NCBI GenBank assembly: GCA_044868295.1
Contig: JBIOWF010000079.1
Location: forward strand, 1 to 16,528
Direction: 5' to 3'
Source of the DNA: JBIOWF01 sp044868295
Lineage (GTDB): Bacteria; Actinomycetota; Actinomycetes; Streptosporangiales; Streptosporangiaceae
Length of the DNA stretch: 16,528 nucleotides
Shown: piece after piece, positions 1 through 7,933 of the stretch
Position numbering within the stretch: the first letter of the stretch is position 1
Layout: every line of letters starts with the position of its first letter
The notes under the pieces: generated by a model
The model's database searches: none
Told to the model about the DNA's origin: nothing
Seen by the model: only the letters and a program-made list of their open reading frames with translations
Translations under genes and position numbers: made by a program

Positions 1-32
1 GCGAGGTCACGAGCATCTTCGGAAACCGTGGA

Positions 33-1364
33 TCAGGGGCAGCCCAGCGCCCGGTACTCCCACCCCTCCGAACGCCAGGTGTCCGCGTCCAGCGCGTGCC
101 GGCCGTCCACGATTCGCGAGTGCCGGACCACCTGCGCCAGCGCCGCGGGCTGGACCTCGCGGAATTCGGCCCACTCCGTGAGCAGGACCACAACGTCGGC
201 ATCACGGGCCACGTCCAACGCGCTGGTGCCGTATCTGAGCTCCGGGTAGGCGCGGCGCGCGTTGTCCAGCGCGGCCGGGTCGTACACCCGGACGTTGGCT
301 CCCAGACCGTGCATGGTCCGGGCCACATCCAGTGCCGGAGCATCCCGGATGTCGTCGGAGTTGGGCTTGAAGGCCGCGCCGAGGCAGGCGATGTTCTTGC
401 CTGCGAGTTGGCCACCGAGCAGTTCCCGGACCAGGTCGATGGTCCGGGAGCGGCGGCGCCGGTTGATGGCGTCGACCTCGCGGAGGAAGGAAACGGCCTG
501 GCCGACGCCGATCTCCTCGGCTCGGTGCGCGAAGGCGCGGATGTCCTTGGGCAGGCAGCCGCCGCCGAAGCCCAGGCCGGGCTGGAGGAATTTGCCGCCG
601 ATCCGGTCGTCGTGGGCGAGGGCTTTCGCCAGATCGCGGACGTCGGCCCCGGTGGCCTCGCAGACCTCGGCCATGGCGTTGATGTAGGAGATCTTGGTGG
701 CCAGGAACGAGTTGGCGGCCACCTTGACCAACTCCGCGGTGGCCAGATCGGTGACCACCACCGGGGTCCCGAGATCGAGGATCGGCCGGAACGCCGCGGC
801 CAGCCGTTCGTACGCCCAGTCCGAGGTGACGCCGAACACGAGCCGGTCGGGCCGGAGCGTGTCGTCGACGGCGAAACCCTCCCGCAGGAACTCGGGGTTC
901 CAGGCCAGCTCCACGTCCTCTCCGGCCGGGGCCAGCTCGCGCAGCAGGCCGACCAGGCGGGCGGCGGTGCTCACCGGCACGGTCGACTTGCCGGCGACGA
1001 GGCAGCGCCGGGTGAGGTGGGGAGCCAGGCCGCGTACGGCGGCCTCGACGTAACTCAGGTCGCAGGCGTCCGAGCCCGGCTGCTGTGGGGTGCCGACGCA
1101 GACGAAGTGAACGTCGCCGTGCTCGGCGGCCTCCGCGTAGGAGGTGGTGAACCGGAGCCGGCCCGATGCCAGAGCCTTGTCCAGCAGCTCAGGTAGGCCT
1201 GGCTCGAAGAACGGTAACTCCCCGGACTGCAGCTTTTCGACCTTCCTCCTGTCCACGTCGAGGCCGACCACGTCATAGCCCAGGGACGCCATGCAGACCG
1301 CGTGCGTCGCCCCGAGGTAGCCGGTTCCGATCACAGTCAGCCGCGGGAGCTCGGCTTCGCCCAT
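33..1364 (-). CDS. ugd: UDP-glucose 6-dehydrogenase, last gene of the exopolysaccharide operon
   Basis: This 443-residue protein has the UDP-glucose/GDP-mannose dehydrogenase layout. The N-terminal NAD-binding Rossmann motif GTGYLG lies at residues 13-18, with an acidic strand end (GLDVD) after it. NPEFLREG at 156-163, the central-helix Lys in ELVKVAANSF (K214) and the catalytic Cys in GFGGGCLPKD (C270) follow, and a C-terminal nucleotide-sugar domain begins near residue 325. The family oxidises UDP-glucose twice to UDP-glucuronate; a GDP-mannose dehydrogenase role is less likely but cannot be excluded by motifs alone. The ATG at 1364 is preceded by AGGA about 9 nt upstream. The gene starts 37 bp after the beta-helix gene stop and is probably co-transcribed with it. 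Placement with a hyaluronan-synthase-like transferase suggests it supplies the uronic acid donor. No terminator is visible in the 32 bases left before the window edge. Confidence 0.95.
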   Translation of the reverse strand: MGEAELPRLTVIGTGYLGATHAVCMASLGYDVVGLDVDRRKVEKLQSGELPFFEPGLPELLDKALASGRLRFTTSYAEAAEHGDVHFVCVGTPQQPGSDACDLSYVEAAVRGLAPHLTRRCLVAGKSTVPVSTAARLVGLLRELAPAGEDVELAWNPEFLREGFAVDDTLRPDRLVFGVTSDWAYERLAAAFRPILDLGTPVVVTDLATAELVKVAANSFLATKISYINAMAEVCEATGADVRDLAKALAHDDRIGGKFLQPGLGFGGGCLPKDIRAFAHRAEEIGVGQAVSFLREVDAINRRRRSRTIDLVRELLGGQLAGKNIACLGAAFKPNSDDIRDAPALDVARTMHGLGANVRVYDPAALDNARRAYPELRYGTSALDVARDADVVVLLTEWAEFREVQPAALAQVVRHSRIVDGRHALDADTWRSEGWEYRALGCP

Positions 1365-1401
1365 GTCCGTGTTTCCTATCTACTCGTCCTAGAGCCCCTG
1401 C

Positions 1402-2538
1402 TCAGGAGCAGACACCTTTTTTGGTGAGCATGCCGCCGGTGACCTTGTTATCACAGGCGATCACGTTTCCGCCGACCGTGTCGTTGACGCCGACGCCGCC
1501 GGAATTGCCAAGATCGATGATGTTGGCCCGGAACACATTGTTCGTGCCCCAGCCGTCCACGATCTCGTGTGTCTGGAAGCCGTCCGCGTTGGTGTTGCTT
1601 CCGGTGTTGCCCTCGATGAGGTAGCCATTGCCCTTGACGTCGACCCAGGAATCGTTGTGCTTGGAACCGGCGAGGCCGGAACCGTCGAAGACGTTGCCGA
1701 TGATGCGGCCGTCGGAGGTGGCCTCCTTGATGTCGATCGCCTCGGCGGTGGACCGGATGACGTTGCCGCGCACGATGTTGCGGTCGCTGTGGTCCATCTC
1801 CCCGCCGGAGAAGGCGGCCCAGTTGCTTTCGGCGGTGCCGAGGTAGACGCCCTCGCCGAACTTCTCGCGCCGCAGGCCGGTCGCGTAGATCATGCAGTAC
1901 TGGACCGTGTTGTCACTGCTGAAGTTGCGCAGGTGGATCGCCTCGTCCCCGATGTGGTGGACGGTCAGCCCCTGAATGATCGTCTTGCTGGTCCGGTCGG
2001 CCATCACGCCCTTCTGGCTGTTGCGGACGGTGAAGCCGACCAGCCGCCAGTGACTGACTTCGCTGAGGTGGAAGGCGTAGCCCTTCTTGACCCCCCCGCC
2101 GTCGATGATCGCCTCGGGCGGGCCGCAGAGGAAGATCGGTTCGCTCTCCGTCCCCGAGATCGTCGCGACGAATCTGCCCACGTAGACGCCCGGCTCAAGT
2201 TTGATCACTGTGCCGGGCTCGACCGCCGCCAGCGCCTTGGCGAGCTCACCGGCGTCACCGACGGTCACCGTCGCCTCAGGGCAGTCGATCATTCCCGCAC
2301 CGGTGGGTACGGCGATGTCGGGCGGCTCCTGCGACGGCGTGAACGCTTCCACCTCGTCCTTCTCCTCCTCCACCTGCGAGGTCGGCGTGCCCCCACCGCC
2401 CGGCCAGACGTCCTCGCTCTCGGGGCCCTGGTCGCCTGCTCCGCCGAACAATCCACGCAGCACCACCATGAGGAGCACCGTGACGGCCGACCCGATCAGC
2501 AGCCCCACCAGAAGCTTCTTGTCGATTTCCAAGCGCAT
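1402..2538 (-). CDS. Membrane-anchored right-handed beta-helix protein, possible polysaccharide lyase or epimerase
   Basis: The protein has 378 residues. A short cytoplasmic N-terminus with Lys-Lys, one membrane span (about 8-30), an acidic Pro/Gly-rich linker (35-80) and an extracellular right-handed beta-helix from about 88 are visible. The entry segment (GTVIKLEPGVYVG, then SEPIFLCGP and IIDGGG) is typical of parallel beta-helix lyases and relatives. Later rungs carry NIVRGNVI, EAIDIKE (267-272), WVDVKGN and GTNNVFRANI, a rhythm that resembles chondroitinase B/PL6-like proteins. I cannot confirm the catalytic Lys/Arg pair. Cys86/Cys138 and Cys362/Cys377 could form disulfides capping the solenoid. 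It is not a close paralogue of the two upstream beta-helix genes. A strong AGGAG lies 7 nt before the ATG at 2538, and the start is 3 bp after the preceding stop. An uronan-degrading or -modifying role is inferred from context. Confidence 0.9.
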   Translation of the reverse strand: MRLEIDKKLLVGLLIGSAVTVLLMVVLRGLFGGAGDQGPESEDVWPGGGGTPTSQVEEEKDEVEAFTPSQEPPDIAVPTGAGMIDCPEATVTVGDAGELAKALAAVEPGTVIKLEPGVYVGRFVATISGTESEPIFLCGPPEAIIDGGGVKKGYAFHLSEVSHWRLVGFTVRNSQKGVMADRTSKTIIQGLTVHHIGDEAIHLRNFSSDNTVQYCMIYATGLRREKFGEGVYLGTAESNWAAFSGGEMDHSDRNIVRGNVIRSTAEAIDIKEATSDGRIIGNVFDGSGLAGSKHNDSWVDVKGNGYLIEGNTGSNTNADGFQTHEIVDGWGTNNVFRANIIDLGNSGGVGVNDTVGGNVIACDNKVTGGMLTKKGVCS

Positions 2539-2541
2539 CGC

Positions 2542-4464
2542 TCAGCTCCTCTCCGCCACGGTCGCCGTGGCCGCGGTCGCCAGGGGCCGGCCCGGAAGCT
2601 CTGCCAGCGGCGCCTGTCTCTCGTATGGATGGATGATTCGCCGGCCGATCCGTGGGCCCCCGGAGCCCAGCGCCCGGAACGCCGAGATCACGATCAGGAC
2701 GAAGACGCCCAGCCAGATCAGGTTCATCGGCTTGGCGATCCGCTTCGCCATCGTCCAGAAGCCGACCGTGTTCTGCCAGCCGTTGGTGTTGTTGTTCGAC
2801 ACGGTCACGGTTCCGCTCGCCCGGCCGGTGTCGATCGCGCTGCGACCGGCGCCGCCCAGGGTGTTGCCGGTGATCCGGGTGCCCTTGGCCGCACCGAGCA
2901 GCGAGATCGCGTGACGTGACGCGGACTGCACCGTGTTGCCGGAGATGGTGGCCTCGGAGCCGCGCAGGTAGATCGCGGTCTGGGTGCCGGTCACGATGTT
3001 GCCGCTGATCTGGGCCGAGCGCGCCCCGTCACGGAGTGCGATCCCCTGGCTGCGCTGGCCGGTGAGACGGTTGCCGGAGATCTGGACCTCGGTGGCGTCC
3101 TTGCTCACCACGATGCCCATCTCCCCGCCGATGACCTCGCTGGTCTGCACCGCGAGTTTCACCCCGCCCTGGATCTCCACTCCATAGCGGCCGTTGTCCC
3201 GCGCCACGCTGCTGATCACCGAGCTGCCGCCGAAACTGCGCAGCGACTCTCCGGACGCCGACGGCCCCCGAGCCAGCGGCAGGCCGCTGAGAGTGAAGCC
3301 GTTGCCGCCGTTGCGCTCGGCCGTTGAACCGGTGATGGTCACGTTCTGCGTCGCCCGCGACAGGACGAACCCGTCTCCCCGGCTGTCGGCCACCGTGGTG
3401 TTCTCGATGGTGGCGTTGCGCGCGAACCGGTGGAGCAGCACGCCGTTCACCAGACTGCCGGCGATCGAGACGTTGGTGATCCGGGTCTCGTTCGAGGCCG
3501 TGATGAAGACGCCGTACGCGTTTCCAGTGATCGTGGTGTCGCTGATGTGGCCCGTGACCAGATTGGCTTCGGGCAGCTGATAGCTGACCTTCGCACGGCC
3601 CTTTCCATCGGTGATCTCGATCTGGTCATCGCCGCCCCCGCTCGGCACGAGGGTGCCGTCGGGCATGAGCACCTGTTGCCCGGGGACAGCGGAAACCGTC
3701 TGCTGCCGGGAGGCGGTGGCGGGGACCCGCTCAGCGGTCTGTGTGGGCCGGTCGCTGCCGGTCAATGCCAGCCCGCCGGTCGGGCCGCTCCAGAAGCCGA
3801 GATGCTGCACCACCGCGTGGCTCATCTTGAGCTCCCCGCCGATCACGCGCAGGTAGGCGCGCCCGTCGGAGACCTTGACGTCCGCCGTCCTGGCCCGTGG
3901 ATCCCAGCTCGTGATCCGCACCGGGTTCTGCGCCGAACCATTGACCCGGATTCTCGCGCCGAAGCCCACGATCGAGACGAACGTGCCGGGCTCACTGCGC
4001 ATCCGGATCACCAGCGGTCCGGTCGCGTTCTGGAGCACCAGTTTGGCTCCGGGACCGACGAATACATTGATGCCGAGCACGTAGGAGCCGTCCGACTGCT
4101 TCTGGAACTCCTCCAGGCCCAGGCGTTCCAAGTCGGTGACCCGGTACGGCTCTCGGCGCGACGGCAGTACGAGCGTCTGCCCGTTGGCCGAGCTGGAGAT
4201 GTGCGGCCGGCGGGCCGCCACGGCGGGGGGCCCGCCCCGCGCCACCGCCGAGGCCAGCGTCGCGCGGGTCTGCATGATCCGCAGATTCTCCTGGTCGACC
4301 AGGGTCGACTGTTGCTGCGCGTCGGCCTGGGACACCTCGTTCACGCCCGGAGCCGGTTCCGGCCCCTTGATATACGCGAGGTACGTCCAGGTGCCGGCCG
4401 CGGAGAGGCCCAGCACCAGCGCCATGAGGAAAGCGCGGCCTCTTCGGCGTGGCGAGTCACTCAT
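2542..4464 (-). CDS. Membrane-anchored right-handed beta-helix protein, AlgG/NosD-like (second tandem paralogue)
   Basis: The protein has 640 residues from the ATG at 4464, which overlaps the upstream stop as ATGA; this coupling decides the start over an in-frame extension to 4785. An Arg-rich N-terminus and a span at about 11-30 come first, then a pre-helix domain (95-240), a Gly/Gln-rich linker and NosD-type beta-helix rungs (about 285-565: ITGNxxG, ISGN and similar). A second span (579-597) is followed by a basic cytoplasmic tail with IHPYERQAPL. The block from GRAYLRVIGGE through HLGFWSG (201-227) resembles, from memory, the AlgG segment around WGGS...HLGY, but the AlgG DPHD motif is absent. 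The upstream gene encodes a clear paralogue, with a nearly invariant stretch from RFARNATIE through ESL. A surface uronan epimerase or polymer-guiding role is inference. Confidence 0.9.
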   Translation of the reverse strand: MSDSPRRRGRAFLMALVLGLSAAGTWTYLAYIKGPEPAPGVNEVSQADAQQQSTLVDQENLRIMQTRATLASAVARGGPPAVAARRPHISSSANGQTLVLPSRREPYRVTDLERLGLEEFQKQSDGSYVLGINVFVGPGAKLVLQNATGPLVIRMRSEPGTFVSIVGFGARIRVNGSAQNPVRITSWDPRARTADVKVSDGRAYLRVIGGELKMSHAVVQHLGFWSGPTGGLALTGSDRPTQTAERVPATASRQQTVSAVPGQQVLMPDGTLVPSGGGDDQIEITDGKGRAKVSYQLPEANLVTGHISDTTITGNAYGVFITASNETRITNVSIAGSLVNGVLLHRFARNATIENTTVADSRGDGFVLSRATQNVTITGSTAERNGGNGFTLSGLPLARGPSASGESLRSFGGSSVISSVARDNGRYGVEIQGGVKLAVQTSEVIGGEMGIVVSKDATEVQISGNRLTGQRSQGIALRDGARSAQISGNIVTGTQTAIYLRGSEATISGNTVQSASRHAISLLGAAKGTRITGNTLGGAGRSAIDTGRASGTVTVSNNNTNGWQNTVGFWTMAKRIAKPMNLIWLGVFVLIVISAFRALGSGGPRIGRRIIHPYERQAPLAELPGRPLATAATATVAERS

Positions 4465-6464
4465 CCGCCGCCGCCTACTGTCGGGCTCAGAGCGGTGGCA
4501 CCGGGACGCGACGGCTGCCGCTGCCTCGCGGCCACCCCCACGGCATGCCTTGAGTGGCCCGGCTCTTCCGGAACCCTGCTTCTCAGCAGGAGGGCGGGCC
4601 GCTCGGTGAGCGGCTGCTGGAGCTCGTAGGGGTGGCGGATCTTGCCGCGACGGCGCAGCCGATCCATGGCGGAGCGGGACCGGATCGCCGATATGATCAT
4701 CAGGAGGATCACTCCGGCCCAGATGATGTTCATAGGCTTGACGTAGCGCTTGGCCTTGACCCAGAACGACGACGTGTCTTTCCACTGGTCTGTGTCGTTG
4801 TGGTGTGTGTTCACCTTGTCGGCCGCCCGTGCGCTGCTGATCGCGCTGGTCCCCGATCCGGTGATCGTGTTCCGGGTGATCTCGGTGTCTCCCGCGTCGC
4901 CCACGACGGTGATGCCGTGGGCTTTGGCCTGTTGGGCTGTCGTGATCGTGTTCCCGACGATCGTCGCGGCGGAGCCGCGCAGATAGATCCCGGTGACGGT
5001 CCCCTTGATCGTGTTGCCCGCCACATGAGCGTCGATCGCCCCGTCGCGCAACGCGATCGCCTGGCGCCGCTGGCCGGTCAGCTTGTTGCCGGAGATCTGC
5101 ACCCCGGCGGCGCCGTCCCGGACCACGATGCCCATGTCGCCACCGATGATCTGGCTGGTCTGTACGGCCAGCCGGCTGCCGCCGAGCACCTCGATGCCGT
5201 ACCTGCCATTGTCGCGGGCGATGCTGCGGTTGACCGAGCTGTCCCCGTAGACGGCCAGTGACTCGCCGCTCGCGGACGGACCGTCCGCGAGCGCGCGACC
5301 GTTGAGTGTGAAGCCGTTGCGCCCGTTCCGCTCGGCCAGACAGTCGGTGACCCGTACTTTCTCGGTGGCCCGTGACAATACGAAGCCATCGCCGCCGCTG
5401 CCGATCACCTTGGTTCGCTCGATGGTCGCGTTCCTGGCGAACCGGTGCATGAACACGCCGTGCACCAGGCTGTTGACGATCTTGTTGTCAATGATCTGCG
5501 TCTGGTTCGAGCCGGAGACGAAGAGTCCGTAGGCGTCGCCGCGGATGACACTGTTCTGGATCGTTCCAGACACAAGCTCGTCAGCCAGCACATGCGAGGC
5601 GGTGCCGGGGCCGACCGGAATGGTCTCCACGTCGCCGAAGTTGGTCCCGCCCTGCCCGGAATCGGCCTTCTCCAGCCGGTTCAGCTTGTCCTGATGACGC
5701 TGCTCTTTGGTCCGGTGCCGGTAGACGCTGGCCGGCCGCTCGGTGCCGGTGAGCGCGACGCCCCCGGTACGGCCGCTCCAGAAGCCGAGGTCGGAGATCT
5801 GCGCGTAGGTCATCTTGAACTCGCCCCCGACCGCCCGGATGTAGGCGCGGCCATCGGCTGTGGTGAGGTCCGGTGACTGGCTCCGCACATCCCAGCTGGT
5901 GATCTGCACAGGTTTCTGGCGGGTGCCGTTGATCTCGATGTCGCCGCCGAATCCGATGATCGAGCTGAATGAGCCGGGCAGGCTGCCCATCCGCAACACC
6001 AGTGGACCGCGTAATCGCAGGCGCGCCCCGTCCGCCACGAAGACGTGGATGCCGAGCAGGTAGGAGCCGTCCCTCAGTCTGCGCAAGTAGCGGCCGTTCT
6101 CGACGGCCATCAGGTCCTTGAGGGTGTATGGGGCCTCGGTATTGCGCGCGGGCAGCACCAGCGTCCTGCCGTGAGCCGACGCGAAGACCTGAGGCTGCTT
6201 GCGCTGGGCGGCCACGACGCCGCCGGTCTGCAGCAGGGCCGTGAGCGCCGCGCGGGTCTGGAGGATCCGCTGATCCTCCATGTCCACCAGGCTCGCCTGG
6301 GCCTCGGCGTCGGCCTCCGAAACCGTGGCGGCACCGGGGTCCGGGGCCACGGTCCTCGCCGCGGGGGACGGGGAGGGGGCCGCGTTCGCCGGACCGGCGC
6401 CCAGCCCGAACGCCAGCATCAGCGCGGCGCCGGTGGCGGTGGCGAAGGTCACGGTGCGGGCCAT
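4461..6464 (-). CDS. Secreted/membrane right-handed beta-helix protein, AlgG/NosD-like (first tandem paralogue)
   Basis: The protein has 667 residues. A signal peptide covers about 1-29 (hydrophobic core, then ANAA), unlike the uncleaved-looking anchor of its paralogue. A pre-helix domain (95-240), a charged linker (245-290) and about ten beta-helix rungs (295-555) follow, then one span (577-595) and a basic tail with IRHPYELQQPL. The tail ends in a low-complexity run to residue 667 that overlaps the next gene by 4 bp (ATGA), so the two are probably translationally coupled. The AlgG-like block reads RAYIRAVGGE...SDLGFWSG, with Asp225 where the paralogue has His. The start at 6464 sits 1 bp after the glycosyltransferase stop; only a weak GGGC-type ribosome site is seen. 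Tandem duplication within the operon is clear; the enzymatic activity is not. Confidence 0.9.
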   Translation of the reverse strand: MARTVTFATATGAALMLAFGLGAGPANAAPSPSPAARTVAPDPGAATVSEADAEAQASLVDMEDQRILQTRAALTALLQTGGVVAAQRKQPQVFASAHGRTLVLPARNTEAPYTLKDLMAVENGRYLRRLRDGSYLLGIHVFVADGARLRLRGPLVLRMGSLPGSFSSIIGFGGDIEINGTRQKPVQITSWDVRSQSPDLTTADGRAYIRAVGGEFKMTYAQISDLGFWSGRTGGVALTGTERPASVYRHRTKEQRHQDKLNRLEKADSGQGGTNFGDVETIPVGPGTASHVLADELVSGTIQNSVIRGDAYGLFVSGSNQTQIIDNKIVNSLVHGVFMHRFARNATIERTKVIGSGGDGFVLSRATEKVRVTDCLAERNGRNGFTLNGRALADGPSASGESLAVYGDSSVNRSIARDNGRYGIEVLGGSRLAVQTSQIIGGDMGIVVRDGAAGVQISGNKLTGQRRQAIALRDGAIDAHVAGNTIKGTVTGIYLRGSAATIVGNTITTAQQAKAHGITVVGDAGDTEITRNTITGSGTSAISSARAADKVNTHHNDTDQWKDTSSFWVKAKRYVKPMNIIWAGVILLMIISAIRSRSAMDRLRRRGKIRHPYELQQPLTERPALLLRSRVPEEPGHSRHAVGVAARQRQPSRPGATALSPTVGGGG

Positions 6465-6465
6465 C

Positions 6466-7728
6466 TCAGCCCACGCCCTTGAGGGTGGCTGCGGTCTGGC
6501 CTGCCCCGCCGACCTGGGTGGCGGTCCGGGTCAGCCATCCCTGCTTGTTCATCGTGCAGAACGCGTACAGTTTGATCGGCAGCGCGATCATGATCACTAC
6601 CAGGCAGAGGAGCGGCAGCAGAAGGATCTCCCCGGGATGGCGGCGCAGGTGCGACCAGCCGCGGATGCCCCGGCCGAGGAGCAGCCAGCCGACGGCGAGC
6701 CCGATGCCCCACGTGGTGAGCTCCAGCCTGCTGAAGATCAGGTAGGCGAGCGTGACGCCCATGGTCACCGGGGTGAGCAGAATCTGCAGCACGGTCACCT
6801 TTGTGACCAGCGGGGTCTTCCACAGCCACCCCTTCCACAGCGCGGTCAAGTAGCAGCGATAGGAGTTGCGGCTCCACCGGACCCGCTGCTTGACGAAGGC
6901 GCTGAAGGAGGCGGGGAACATCGAGACGGCCCGCGCGGAGGACTGGTGCACGGTCTTGTACCCGGAAGCGAGGACCAGCCAGGTGAGCCGGCCGTCATCG
7001 CCGGCGATGCATCGGCGGCCAAGGAAGAACTCGTTCTCCAGGTTCGACACGACCGGGAGGATGGCCGCGCGGCGGTATGCGGCGGTCCGGCCGGACAGGC
7101 AGGCCACCCCGCCCCTGCTGCCCATCGCCGGCACGTAGTCGTAGTAGCGGAGGTTGACCAGCCAGTCGGCGATGCGCCGCCACACGCTGGTCGTCCGCTG
7201 GTACACGTTCTGCTGGGTGCCGACACCGCCGACCGCGGGGTCCTCGAAGGGCATCTGCACAGCGGCCAGCAGCCCGGGCTGCCACCAGGTGTCGGAGTCC
7301 GCGAAGACCACGATTTCACCACGGGCGGCCCGGATGCCCACTCCCAGCGCGGAGCGCTTTCCCGCGTGCTCATACACCAGGACCCGCAGCCGAGGGTCGG
7401 CCACCTGACTGAGCTTGGCATGGCATTCGGCGTCACCGACGTCCACAACGATGATCACTTCGGACGGGTCCTGGGCCAGCCAGCTGGACAGGCAGCGGAC
7501 CAGGATCTCGGCGTCCTCCCGATAGGACGGGACCACTACGGAGACTGTGGTCCGGTATCCGTTCACAACCGGTTTGGCCAGCCGGGACAGCACGACCCGA
7601 TAAATCCACAGGCCCCAGACGAGGATGCCCGCCAGGCCCAACGGGATCAGGTCCCGCCAGGTCCCGTTCGCGCTGGAGCGGACGAACCATTCATAGACGG
7701 CATCAGACCAATCCGAAATAGATAACAC
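6466..7728 (-). CDS. Processive membrane glycosyltransferase family 2, hyaluronan-synthase-like
   Basis: I place the start at the GTG at 7728 (420 residues) because GGAGGGG lies 3 nt before it; ATGs at 7755 and 7791 are in frame but have weaker ribosome sites. One N-terminal span (about 27-47) precedes a cytoplasmic GT-A domain: VVVPSYRED (65-73), AGKRSALG (122-129), FADSDT with the DxD Asps (144, 146), AGDDGRLTW (242-250) with the catalytic Asp, and KQRVRW (280-285), the Q/RxxRW polymer-channel motif. Three C-terminal spans follow (about 312-333, 337-353, 367-389). This set belongs to the hyaluronan synthase/NodC/cellulose synthase-type processive inverting transferases that polymerise and export in one protein. 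It is the first gene of a five-gene operon. The product could be hyaluronan-like, another uronan or an amino-sugar polymer; sequence alone does not decide. Confidence 0.93.
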   Translation of the reverse strand: MLSISDWSDAVYEWFVRSSANGTWRDLIPLGLAGILVWGLWIYRVVLSRLAKPVVNGYRTTVSVVVPSYREDAEILVRCLSSWLAQDPSEVIIVVDVGDAECHAKLSQVADPRLRVLVYEHAGKRSALGVGIRAARGEIVVFADSDTWWQPGLLAAVQMPFEDPAVGGVGTQQNVYQRTTSVWRRIADWLVNLRYYDYVPAMGSRGGVACLSGRTAAYRRAAILPVVSNLENEFFLGRRCIAGDDGRLTWLVLASGYKTVHQSSARAVSMFPASFSAFVKQRVRWSRNSYRCYLTALWKGWLWKTPLVTKVTVLQILLTPVTMGVTLAYLIFSRLELTTWGIGLAVGWLLLGRGIRGWSHLRRHPGEILLLPLLCLVVIMIALPIKLYAFCTMNKQGWLTRTATQVGGAGQTAATLKGVG

Positions 7729-7731
7729 GGA

Positions 7732-7738
7732 CCCCTCC
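7732..7738 (-). promoter_or_regulatory. Ribosome binding site of the glycosyltransferase gene
   Basis: On the minus strand GGAGGGG lies 3 nt before the GTG at 7728 (5 nt if counted from GGAGG). It supports this start over the upstream in-frame ATGs at 7755 and 7791. The second codon of the resulting frame is TTA, a rare leucine codon in GC-rich actinomycetes. Confidence 0.55.
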
Positions 7739-7809
7739 ACGGGCGGATTGTCCATAAATGCCCCACACGCGGCCCCCGAGTAAGCGAACATCTCGATGGA
7801 CCGATGCAG

Positions 7810-7839
7810 AAGCTACCGTAGGTGCCACATGCGTTCCAA
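7810..7839 (-). promoter_or_regulatory. Candidate promoter of the exopolysaccharide operon
   Basis: On the minus strand TTGGAA (7839-7834) and TAGCTT (7815-7810) are separated by 18 bp, a plausible -35/-10 pair of TAnnnT type. Transcription would begin near 7803, which leaves a leader of about 75 nt to the GTG at 7728 and only about 12 nt to the ATG at 7791. The match is weak and unsupported by other evidence. Confidence 0.25.
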
Positions 7840-7851
7840 ATCATCACAGAA

Positions 7852-7866
7852 GTTACATCCGTTACA
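7852..7866. repeat. GTTACA direct repeat, possible operator
   Basis: GTTACA occurs at 7852-7857 and 7861-7866, a 9-bp period. It lies 13 bp upstream of the candidate -35 of the polysaccharide operon. Actinobacterial regulators such as GlnR and MtrA recognise GTnAC-type half sites, but usually with a spacing of 5-6 nt between half sites rather than the 4 nt seen here, so no regulator is assigned. Confidence 0.35.
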
Positions 7867-7933
7867 GGACCGATGAAGTTCTCGCAGCACCGGGACCAGG
7901 GCGATGAGCTGGTGGAAACGTCGGTAATAGAGG

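Noticed and set aside
33..1364. Possible GDP-mannose dehydrogenase (AlgD) instead of UDP-glucose dehydrogenase
   Set aside because: The GFGGGCLPKD active-site block and pairing with a hyaluronan-synthase-like enzyme favour UDP-glucose; the alternative is kept only as a minor possibility in the annotation.
4465..4785. In-frame extension of the 640-residue beta-helix protein by 107 residues
   Set aside because: It would overlap the upstream paralogue's coding end, is low-complexity in composition, and lacks a ribosome site. The ATGA overlap at 4461-4464 gives a start with an immediate membrane anchor.
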